A DNA stretch of 64,000 bases from Morchella semilibera (taxonomy: Eukaryota; Ascomycota; Pezizomycetes; Pezizales; Morchellaceae), in the NCBI GenBank assembly GCA_009192285.1, contig CM018605.1, positions 2,087,247 to 2,151,246 on the forward strand, written 5' to 3'. How positions within the stretch are numbered: the stretch's first letter is position 1; each line of letters starts with the position of its first letter. The notes under the pieces were generated by a model. The model worked only from the letters and a program-made list of their open reading frames with translations, searched no databases and had not been told where the DNA came from. The translations under genes and the position numbers were made by a program. This document shows, piece after piece, positions 35,894-45,387 of the stretch.

Positions 35894-36328
35894 TATGGTG
35901 CGGTAAATGTGTCAAAAGTAATTTTGCCAACGGTGGTAAATTATTTTACCACCGGTGGTATAACACGCTGAAATTCAGAGTGCTCGTGCACATTAGTCCC
36001 GAAATTAAGCACTTAGTGAATTATCTTGGCATTTATTCGCTAACGGTGGTAAATTAAACGACCGCCGGTGGTGAATTGACGGCCGCCGGGGAATGGGCCC
36101 CGGTGGTGAATTGATGGCCACCAGTGGTGAATTGATGGCCACCGGTGGAATAATACGTTGAATTCAGTGTCAGCGCGAATATGTCCTCAAGTTCAGTAAT
36201 TTTATCCTATGTATTTTCCCACCGGTGGAATGATATGTTGAATTCGGTGTCAGCGCGAATATGTCCTTGAATCAAGCTATCCTATGAAATAATATTTCTA
36301 AGTTTGGAACATGGCGTTCAAATTGGGA
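35894..36328 (+). repeat. Left terminal inverted repeat of the giant element
   Basis: 435 bp matching the reverse of 57,986-58,463 with scattered substitutions. It contains many copies of ACCGGTGG, several as the perfect palindrome CCACCGGTGG, each linked to words such as TGAATTGATGG or GTCAGCGCGAATATGTCC. The right copy holds one more internal unit. Arrays of this kind near transposon ends usually serve as transposase binding sites; that role is inferred here. Confidence 0.85.
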
Positions 36329-36337
36329 CGTATGAAC

Positions 36338-36405
36338 TGGGCTCGGGATTCTGAGCTCGGGATTCTGAGCTCGGGATTCTGAGCTCGGGATTCTGAGCTC
36401 GTGAT
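36338..36405. repeat. GCTCGGGATTCTGA tandem repeat
   Basis: Four to five copies of a 14-base unit (GCTCGGGATTCTGA) just inside the left inverted repeat. A second, less regular cluster lies at 36,831-36,900 (GAGCTCGGGATTCTGAG, GCATGGGATTCTGGG). A single related word, CTGAGCTCGAGATACACG reversed, is found inside the right end near 57,945. The DNA between the clusters (36,406-37,022) has no gene I can support. Confidence 0.7.
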
Positions 36406-37022
36406 TAATTCTGATGGCGGGATTGGAGATTTGGGATATAAGCTGTAGTATGGGACATACATGCTTATGTAGGCAGGCAGGTAAGTAGGTAGGAAAGGTT
36501 GCTAGTAGAGAGTAAATGTACATATTAAATAGAGAAACAATCAAGAGTTTTATTTGTGAAGTTCACCTATGCCAGAAGAAGCGTGAATACTGGCCTATCT
36601 GCGCGTCCAGACTCTTCACTGAATAAAATAACCCTTATATAGATATTACCACATATACTAAGGCTGAATATATAACTCTCACCGAAACTATAGCATCCTA
36701 AAGGACATTATAGAAAATATCAAAATTAATATCAAATAATAATTGATGATCATATGAGCTTTGCATAATCCTCATACGGATATGGGTACGGGCGGTGACG
36801 TATATAAATAAGTACATCTTAAAGTATACTGAGCTCGGGATTCTGAGTACAGGGTTCTGAGCATGGGATTCTGGGCCTGTGATTCTGAGCTCGGGATAAG
36901 CTATGTAGTATGAGGACGGGCGGTAAAGGACATAACTACGAAACACATGTAAGTATATCAAAACACTGGCCAGATTCCTCGAAAATAACACGCTTGATAA
37001 CGTACCCAATCACTGCCCTCAA

Positions 37023-39737
37023 TCAATCGATCGAAAATTGAGGTCCGAACACAGAGGCTGCCCGATGCATATCCATAAGCTCTCTAAAGTCAATTGTCGT
37101 CCTGTATTCGTTCAAAAGCTTAACAGACAGCGCCAGTTCCAGATGGCAGGTAGAGAACTTCAGTAACCCTTCTCCTGCCCCACCCTCAACCTTATCTGTT
37201 ATGCGAATGGTAATCGTTCTATAAGATACGAATGATGTGCCCAGTATCTCCTCAACCAGCCAGTCCAAGGCAGCCGAGGGCCACTGAATCTATTCTTCGA
37301 AGAGCGTTTGGACACGTTGGCACTTAAGTATAAAATCAACTTCATCAACTCCATCCTTGATATCATGTTTGTACCGCAAAACTTCGTTCATGGATTCGGA
37401 AGTCGGGATCCCGGATTGCAGAAGCCAGGAATCGATATCTTCAAGCCGCAGCGTCGGGTCCTCTTGCATCTTTTGGAATAGATTCCGCTCATTCAGTCCC
37501 CGAATAAAAGCATCGAGGGCCTGTGACCGGTTTTTCCACTGGGTTTCCCAATATAGACTTGAACGGACCGCGTTTATGTCGTCAGAAGATTGCAGAGCTT
37601 GTTCAATAGATTCCATTCTCCATCCAACACTTTCAAAAACTTCTTGTAGAATCCGGGGTACGCGAGCTCGAGCACCAGCCTGAGTGCTAGGCCCGCCGTT
37701 CACTATATATCCATCAAGGACTTCCATGGCTTCTCCAATCGAGCCATCAACACGAGAAGAATCCGGGGTATAGCGCTTTCCCTGGCAACGCCAGTAAGCT
37801 ACAATGAACACAACGGGATCTAAACCACGTGGCCACGAGAAGTCTTGGTGGCAAAAGACATAGCTTGCAAGGAGCTTTCCGAACATCTCGTAATTGCGGA
37901 GGTTGGGAGATGGGGACCCGAAATCGGGAATGTTGATCCCCCTAAACATAACTGGGTCCTGGTCCTCTCGAAAGATACGACCAAAGGGACTGCCATCCAC
38001 AAAGCTTTCTGACTCCAAATATCGCATCATAACCCGATGAAGAAACGAACGAAAGACTCCACCACAATCTGCACCCTGTCGTTAATCTCTATGGTCCACG
38101 GTGACTCGATAGTGGGGATTCACAACCCTCAGATGCCAAGGAGTGAGCTCTATAAAATCAAACAACTGACGTATCCAGTCGGGGCTATCATCCCCATCGT
38201 GGCTAATACCAAACCCCCACTCAAAACGATCTTCCTCTCGAATGTAAACATCAGGGCTCGGCCCATATGTTTCTCGCATCTGTGATATTACGCGCTGAAA
38301 ATGACTAGGTTGGGATGTGGGAGTTGCTAATTGAGATCTCCTGTTTACAGTTTCGGGGGCGGCAACTCTCGCGGTTGGGACGTCAAGCGTAATGAGAAGC
38401 GTATCATTGGAGTCATTCACAGTAGGAGATTCCAAAGAGGGTTGCGGGTTCCAGATTGTTGGGCTTAGGGGGTGAATTCTTGGACGCCCAACGCTTCTTC
38501 GGCCTCGAGTTGCACCTTGCCCGTAGGAGCCCCGGGAGCCACGGGAGCCACGACTACTACTTCCCATTTGCTGCACTTGGCAGCCGGGAGCGTACTCTCC
38601 ATCGTCTGAGAGGGTTGGGGATCGTGTGCGTCGTCGTCTATTTGAAGGACGACAGCGCTCGTTACTCTCCGCTTCTACCTCATCATCCTCTTCATTACTG
38701 GTTTGGGAATCCTGAAACACCCCGCGTTCAAACTCGTCATCCATCTCCCAGCCTTCCCATATCAATTCAGAATCCCCATGTCTTGAATAACTGGGGTCAT
38801 AATATGGACTCATCTGGTAATGATCTTTCAAGGTGAGGAGGTCCGATATAGGAGTGATATAGAAGTTTCGTTTATGATTAGCTCTGCAGCACCATTTGAG
38901 AGTTGCTAAATCCTGCACCACATCCCTCCCGAGAGCTACCAACTTTAATTCGCCCTCCCGCCCGCCTGGATGCTTCCACAATTTCCATTCCTCAGCCCAG
39001 TGTTCCAGCCCCGTTGATGTCAAAGCTGCAGTAATAACTCTCCTAACTCCGTTGGCAGTAGAGTCGCTATCCTCGTCAAAATTCACCTCTATATTGCATA
39101 ACCCTCGGTAATCAAGACGTTTACTCTCAGTGCTCATGCCGTTAGGAATCATGGGATCAAAGGGTTGTCTGAGATATGTAAAGGTTGCCTTCCAGTATCG
39201 TCTTCCAGAGCTCGCAACTGGGGAGTTGCGAGCTCATCCGCATACCCTACGGTATGTTCCTCGAGTCCTCATCTCATTAATTCGACGGGCACGAAATTGG
39301 TCTGGCAAATCTCTCCCCCCAGTCCCATATACAGTCGTACCAGCTGATATTGGAGATTGGGGTTCAGCGATGCCAGTGGCCGAACGAGTACGGGATTGAA
39401 CAGGGGATATTGTGGATTCGCTAACCGCGGCCAGCAAAGCGGGGCCTGGAGGGGCTGCGGTTGCTGGCTGAATATACCTATCGCGGGCCAGCTCAAAACG
39501 TTCGAAGGGTGGAGCGGCCCTAAATGGTGAGGAATTGCTCGCTGGAGAGCTATCCGCAGGTAGACCGCTGAGCATGGTTGCTGGCAAGAACGCGTGAAAG
39601 TTATGCCCATGGCCGCACGAGCATATCCCAGCCAGATCCTGAGCTGTTTGATAATATGATTGACAGCCATTGCAGCTGCTGTTTCGACATTCCGCTCTAG
39701 GCCCAAACACCGGCTCGGTGACCGTCGGGGCGGCCAT
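37023..39737 (-). pseudogene. HECT-like E3 ubiquitin ligase gene with three in-frame stops
   Basis: One frame runs through the whole interval (905 codons), broken only by TGA (39,234), TAA (38,082) and TAG (37,290). The N-terminus has a cysteine-rich block (CRNSSCNGCQSYY...CSCGHGHNFH) of possible zinc-binding type. The middle is acidic and Arg/Ser-rich with a GRP word. The C-terminal third looks like a HECT domain: DCGGVFRSFLHRV, then NLRNYEMFGKLLASYVF, a 'FIRGL' segment and, near the end, STCHLELAL, where the Cys would be the ubiquitin-accepting residue. HECT ligases transfer ubiquitin through such a cysteine (family knowledge). Each stop is one C-to-T change from a sense codon (CGA, CAA, CAG). 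Short introns over the stops are possible but I see no good splice pair for the second and third. N-terminal start MAAPTVTEP. Confidence 0.6.
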
Positions 39738-39743
39738 TTATGA

Positions 39744-40035
39744 GCCTAAATACATAGAAGAATTTGTTAGTTGAAGGATTCCTGGTGGCTAGCATTCTTC
39801 AGAATACGTAGAGGAGCATGCGTACCTATGATAGCGGTAGGTGGGACGAATGATAATTGGTGATTGGCACTTGAGATTTGGCGATTGGGGAGCCTAAATA
39901 CAGAGAATTTGTTAAATGAAGGATTCCTGGTGGCTAGCACTCTTCGGAATACGCAAAGGAGCATGCGTACCTATGAAACGATGGAGAGGAAATGATAATT
40001 GGTAACTGACACTTGAGATCTGGTGATTGGGGGGT
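39744..40035. repeat. Two-copy tandem duplication of about 140 bp
   Basis: Two adjacent units each begin GCCTAAATACA and contain AAGGATTCCTGGTGGCTAGC, GGAGCATGCGTACCTATGA and TGATAATTGGT. They lie directly upstream of the HECT-like gene start, so they may be part of its promoter. Short open frames over them are not gene-like. Confidence 0.65.
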
Positions 40036-40365
40036 TGGTAGACCAGTTGCATGAGCGAGTGATATGAGGTGAGAAAATAAGGGCTCTTATCTAGAATTGA
40101 AAGCATATTATATGGGGCGTGTGTTAGCATATTCCCTCTACATTTTTGATGCTAGTGTACCTTCTCGACTAGTAAAAAACACTATAGATAACTAACCTTG
40201 TATCTTCCTGACGTCTGTAGACTCATATCACCCGCCTGTTCTCGCCTCTGAATCCTGCATTAGCTTAGTTTGGGGCAGGGGGCTTAAAATCCGGGTGCTA
40301 AGACCCCTTTTCGATGATATGGTACCTAGGACCCCCGATTCTGGTGGCGTGAAAGCTCGATTTAA

Positions 40366-40560
40366 GCTTTTGCGCGTACCTATTACTAAGATTATGTTAT
40401 AGACGTACCTATTACTAAGATTAGGGTTATAGACGCACCTACTACTAAGATTAGGTTATAGACGGTATATATCCTTGATTCTGGTGACTGGGGACTGTCA
40501 TATACGGATATCAACTTAAAATTTTGCGCGCACCTATTACTAAGATTAGGTTATCCCTTG
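40366..40560. repeat. 33-bp tandem repeat, ACCTAYTACTAAGATTAGGTTATAGAC
   Basis: Three consecutive units at about 40,373-40,465, then a fourth at 40,528-40,553 after a 70-base spacer that is itself repeated after the MITE (TATAYCCYTRATTCTGGTGRCTGGG at 40,467 and 40,751). The fourth unit is interrupted by the MITE at 40,554. Confidence 0.65.
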
Positions 40561-40744
40561 GAAGGATGAAAATTGTCAAATTCGCGACCTGGACCGTGCA
40601 TCACTTAGTAGGGGAGTTATATTGCTTGTTATGGTAAATACCAACAAACGAACCAAACAAGAATTTCCAACAGTTACCACACGAGGTTACTATTAGCTGA
40701 AAGTGGTAGGTCGCGAATTTGACAAGTTTTATCCGTCCAAGGGA
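40554..40744. mobile_element. 191-bp MITE with Tc1/mariner-like ends
   Basis: Ends are inverted repeats of about 37 bp (TCCCTTGGAAGGATGAAAAT against TCCCTTGGACGGATAAAACT), continuing to a shared GTCAAATTCGCGACCT, and TA stands on both sides. It has no coding capacity. It splits a unit of the surrounding 33-bp repeat, whose other copies read GTTATAGAC without the insert. TA at both edges and the end structure suggest mobilisation by a Tc1/mariner-type transposase (inference). Confidence 0.8.
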
Positions 40745-41175
40745 TAGACGGTATATACCCCTAATTCTGGTGGCTGGGAACTATCACATACGGATCTAAG
40801 CACTTATGCACACTTATCAATGGGATTAGATTATACCAAGACATACTGAAGCATATTGAATAACTATAGGTAATAATAGAAACGGGTAACGAAAATCCGT
40901 ATACTATCAATGTATTTTTTAGTGACAAAAAAAATTGGATAATAAAAGGAAAGAGTCACTTAAAATACATTATATGGATACAGAGTTGAGAACTGGCACT
41001 TGATGCTCAAGCCACAAACAATAAATGCCTAAGATAGCATCCCCAATCACCCAGAGGCTGAGTCATCGTCGTTATCGGCCGTTCCGTCAGAGTCGGCCCC
41101 CGCAAAAGCATACTCGGTATCATGAACCATCTCGTGATCCATTTCCGGACTTTCGCCGAATGTGGCCATTATTTT

Positions 41176-42126
41176 TTAGACCGCTTCGGACTCCAGATCA
41201 TCTAATCTAATAGCCTCGTCGCCACGACTCAGTCGAATCTCGCGGATTCGCGCTTCCCATTCCGCAACACGCCGCCTAAGGGTTGCAGGCGCGGTGGGTT
41301 CCAAAAGCTCGGCCTTCTGTTCCCGCCGAATCATTGCACGGCTAAGTTCCTCGATTGTCCGTTTTGACTTCTCTGTGTCTTCCAGTTCTTGCCACAGAGC
41401 CCATTCCTTCGAAAGCCTTTGGAACCAGGCAGTTCCCAGCTCGCGATTTTGGTCTGGATGAAGCAGTAGACATAGAGAGTTGTATTCTCGACGGGATGGA
41501 ATTCCCATGCCCCAGCCTCGGTCAGGATTGACTTGGTTCTGTGGGTTGGGGCTTGGTAATAGGTCAGGAGGGCGGCGGAGAAAATGAAAGACTAATGTTG
41601 CAAAGTTAAATACGGAATCGGGATTAATATCGAAGGATTGATATTGTTTGAGCCTATAGATAGCATCAGCATAGTTTCAAAGCCCTCAATTCCCAAGTCC
41701 CAATACACAAATGACAGATGGGGGTATAGCTACCTTATCATCCCCTCCTTTTCCATTTCGTAGACTACCATATGCCTCGCAACCAAGAAATCACGTTTCT
41801 CGCAGCTATGAGTTTTGTTTTTAGCCCGATTACGGGCGTGGTTTTCTCTATTTTGCCAGGCGCGAACCTGTGAATCATTAGCATCTATTGTTGAGATCAA
41901 CGATAAAATGCTATACCACAAGTCTATCCTGTTCCCTTCTGTATGCAGGGCGACGCTTCACACATTCACGCAATATCTTCATCTCTTCTACCGCTTCGGG
42001 TGTATGGTGGTCATCCTCAGGAGGGGGTCCTCGACGGTATACCCATACATCATAATGTCGACCCAAAGCACTCATATTTCTGAATTCTTTAGAACACCAT
42101 TTGCATTGTAGTTTGGTTGTTGCCAT
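41176..42126 (-). CDS. C2H2 zinc finger plus J-domain-like protein
   Basis: Three exons with closed phases: 42,126-41,917, 41,867-41,734 and 41,653-41,176, giving 273 aa; introns are 49 and 80 nt with GT-AG ends. The start MATTKLQCKWCSKEFRNMSA opens a C2H2 finger (C-x2-C...H, second His likely in YDVWVYRR...HH). The second exon is highly charged (NRENHARNRAKNKTHSCEK). The third contains REYNSLCLLLHPDQNRELG, where HPD sits after a hydrophobic helix as in DnaJ J-domains, then helices with many Glu and Arg. J-domains stimulate Hsp70; fusion to a DNA-binding finger is unusual. The same gene recurs, cut, at 50,089-50,940. It may serve the element by targeting or chaperoning, but function is unknown. 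Confidence 0.65.
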
Positions 42127-42275
42127 TTGCGAAGCAGTAGATTTGGGTTTGCAAACAAAGAGGGGACTGAATAGGTGCGGGAGAGTTGAGGAGGGTGTTG
42201 TTCAGCGGCCTGGAGCAACTTTTATGCGGCAGATTACATAATCAAACCTAACCACGGTAACGTGATGAATGTAAC
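41275..42275. repeat. 1,001-bp duplicated segment, copy 1
   Basis: Collinear with 50,089-51,089 at an offset of 8,814 bases with no length difference and only a small number of substitutions. It covers the 5' nine tenths of the C2H2/J gene and its upstream region and ends at ...GATGAATGTAAC in both copies. Beyond that the two flanks differ. Confidence 0.9.
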
Positions 42276-42310
42276 TAGCCTCGTGCCCAGGCTGTATTAT
42301 GTAAGATAGA

Positions 42311-42325
42311 TAGGGTTAGGGTTAG
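42311..42325 (+). repeat. Short telomere-like repeat, (TTAGGG)2.5
   Basis: TAGGGTTAGGGTTAG stands 36 bases after the end of the duplicated segment and 400 bases before the lysine/proline-rich ORF. TTAGGG is the telomere unit of filamentous fungi. Two and a half units may be chance, but it lies at the edge of a block that carries a RecQ-type helicase like those linked to telomeres. Confidence 0.45.
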
Positions 42326-42720
42326 CCGCAACCACACAGCCGCAACCACAGCCACCTTCATCACACATCACCATACAGCCTGGTGAATTTTGCTAGCACC
42401 ACCCAAGCGCGCACCGTTTTCCCCGCGCCTATCATACACGTTCCGTATCCCTAATCTTCGCGCTCCCAAATCCTCGCGCCCCAAATCCTCGCGCTCCCAA
42501 ATCCCCGCGCCCCCATAAACCTGTACGTATATCTATTGCCTCGCTGGTGTTTGCGCGCGCAAACACGCGCGCACCCCTGCCCTCGCTCGTGCACAGTGCA
42601 GGCGAATCCTAGCGCGCGTGCGCTGCCTTTCACGCGCGAGAATCCCCAGTACACGATATATATATATTTGTACTAATCCGCTTGCTCCCTACATACAGAT
42701 AAGCCCGCACGTATATATCA

Positions 42721-45083
42721 TGCCTCCTCGCAAGCGTCCCCCCCCGGCTGATGCCCCGGCTCCCGCACCAGCAAAGCGGGGCCGTCCTTCAAGGGAAGCT
42801 CCTAAGGAAGCTCCTAAAGAAGCCCCTAAGGAAGCCCCTAAGGAAGCCCCTAAGGAAGCCCCGAAGGAAGCCCCGAAGGGATCTCCGAAAGCCCCAAAGA
42901 AACCCTCAAAGGAAGCCCCAAAGGAAGTTACGCACGGCAAAGAATCGGAGACCGCTAAGAAGAAGAAGGGCGGGAAAGTAGATAAACTGAAGGTGGCATT
43001 CAATTACACACCCGCATACCTCCGCAATTTCATGCGGCGCTCTACGGTTTGGGCCCCCCGCTGCGCCCGATATCCCACGCTGCTTACTCACTCTATATAG
43101 AGTCTTAATCAATGGAAGCTACGCATGCCCCTTTATTGGGCCCAAGTATTCTTCGTGCGGCGTGGTTTCTCCCCGATGGCCGTTGTCGAGATCTTTAAAC
43201 AGCTCGTACCACCGACAGAAGATTTTGCCGCCGTCGAGATGGATCTGCACGGCGAATTTTTGGCCGCGCACGATAGACTCCTAAATCACTTTACCAAGAA
43301 AGTTAGATACTACGCCGAAATTTTCCTAGCCGCTGATATCTGTGAGGAATTCGTCGGACAATATACTCAGTCTGTCGCCGCGCACAGAACCCGCGCCCTA
43401 CCAGATTTGGCCAAGGCTACTACCTTTGGCTTGGAGCAGCTCATCGAGATATATACGCCCATACTAATAGCAGTGCCCACGGTGAGGGCTCCGGAGGGCT
43501 ATATTGGCTGGATTCAAAGTGATGGTGAGTACTGGGAAAAGCTCTTGAGCGAGAGATTCAGGGTCTCGGTGGGCAAAGTAGTAGTAGCTTGTAGGGCCTC
43601 CTCAATTGATGACCTCGGCGACAATGCAATTGCGCGATGCATTAAGGGCGAAGGCCAAGAGTATATTTCGCAGGGCAGTGATATTAGATGGCCACCTGAA
43701 ATCCCTCTTAGTGCTTTTGAGGAATTCCTTGATCTCGCGCAGCTGTTACCTTACACTGGCGCCAAAAACCTCCCGCGCACCGAACTCAAGGGCAAAGGAA
43801 AGCTGGAAGCCTCCCCCCCGCGCGCGCCCACATCGCCACCCCGTGGATCTTTACTCACCGATCATGATGAATCCGATCACGATGTCACCGGTATGCAGGA
43901 GGAGTTAGAGAGGGCCGCACCGTCTGCTGAAGAAAAGATTCAGGATAGAGTAATGGAAAGTCGCCGTGCCCGTGCTGCGACTATCGAACCAGTCGACACT
44001 CAAATATTCGCGCGGCCAGAGGATCGCCTGGAGGGCACTAATTACTTGGAAGAAACCTCACTCGCTAATAGCCTCTCTGATCTTTATGCGCGCTCAAATA
44101 TTTTCGCGAAGCAAGAAATCCATCAGCGCATACTTCAAGAGGAGTCCCACCGTCTGGACACCATTATTTACGCCGCCTTTTGTCGGCAGAGTTTACTAAA
44201 CGCATCTATCAAGCAACAAAACGCGACACTTAATCAGCTTAAACAAAAAAGGGAAACACTCACTAAAATATACAGAGAAAACCAGGACCTGTACGGCAAG
44301 CTAATTGAGGCAAAAAAAGCGGTTTCCGAGGAGGAGGAAAGAGCCCGCCAGCACCAATTTGAGCTATCATCCCCTGTGGGCGCGCCTGAATTCGACTCCG
44401 CCGCGCATCAGCCCCTAGCACCCCACGCACCTAAGGGTAGCTCCTTTGCCCTTCATCCTCCTGTGCGCCCGGGCTCCAGTTATACATTTGGCGGTAAACC
44501 CCAGCACGAGCGCGTGGAATCGGGCGCGCGCGGCCCCATGGCAGACCGTTATAAGAGAGCATCACCTTTGAGATCGACGGTGGTGAGGGTAACCCCTGAT
44601 CGCGCGAGTGGGGCGGATTCTGCACCGTCACCTCTATCAAGAGAATACAACCCATACGGCTCTCCTAAGGACGTGAATACTGCGTTCTACAAGCCAACAA
44701 CACCTAGCGAAGGCGGGAGTACCGTCCCCGATGAACATTACTACGAAAGAACCCCCTTGGTCGACGATTTGGGTGCCAAAAGCTACTGGGGGATGCAGGG
44801 CGCGCAGAGCGCTGGGGGTGCTAGTAGGCAGAAGGCTACCGACACGCAAACAGCCCTCGCAGCCATACCTGAAAGACACTCCGCGACGCCTACGCCTAAT
44901 AACCCCGCGCAGGGTGATACTCGGGAGGATTTGGAGGAGATCGGGAACCCCGCGCTGGTTAGCGCCGCGCGAGATAGCCCGCGCCGGGTTTCACCGAGGA
45001 TTGATAACTGGGTGCGCCAAACCGTAGAGACAACGGATTTGGAAGGAGAGGGAAGAGAAGTGGGTGTGACTAAAACAGAGTGA
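42721..45083 (+). pseudogene. Lys/Pro-rich AT-hook protein with coiled coil, one in-frame stop
   Basis: One frame from the ATG at 42,721 to the stop at 45,083 (787 codons), interrupted by TAG at 43,098-43,100. The N-terminus has an AT-hook-like KRGRPSRE, then seven EAPK repeats (12-base unit near 42,796-42,880) and more basic sequence. The middle (43,125-43,760) is a folded-looking region (EIFKQLVPPTEDFAAVEMDL; FLAAHDRLLNHF). Near 44,110-44,350 is a coiled coil (LNQLKQKRETLTKIYRENQ; ISEEEER-type). The tail is disordered, Ser/Pro/Arg-rich. I do not recognise the family. It lies 305 bases upstream of the helicase on the same strand and shares its CGCG-rich composition, so the two probably belong together. 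Confidence 0.5.
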
Positions 45084-45387
45084 ATGTCGGCGCGCGCTGG
45101 ATTCATTGTGCAGCGAATCTTCCCCCTTTTTTCTTATATTTTATTTATTTATTTATTTATTTTTGGGAGGGGGGGGGGGGGGGAGGCGTTCTATATCTAT
45201 CGCGGAGTTATTACTTGGGTGCGCTATGAGTCGCGCGGGCTTTTATTTGTGACTGTATCAATATATCGGGCGGGCGGGGTAAAGACTACATGTATCCTCA
45301 TAACCTCACAACATCTTATCTGTATCTACTACATACACCGGCCTATCATATTTGCAAAGAATCCACGCGTGAAGAATAAGCCCAGGC
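45084..45387. other. Spacer upstream of the helicase with ATTT and poly-G tracts
   Basis: Contains an (ATTT)n stretch at 45,135-45,165, a run of about fifteen G at 45,168-45,183 and TATATC-rich DNA. It would hold the helicase promoter if that gene is transcribed separately. No coding signal. Confidence 0.5.
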
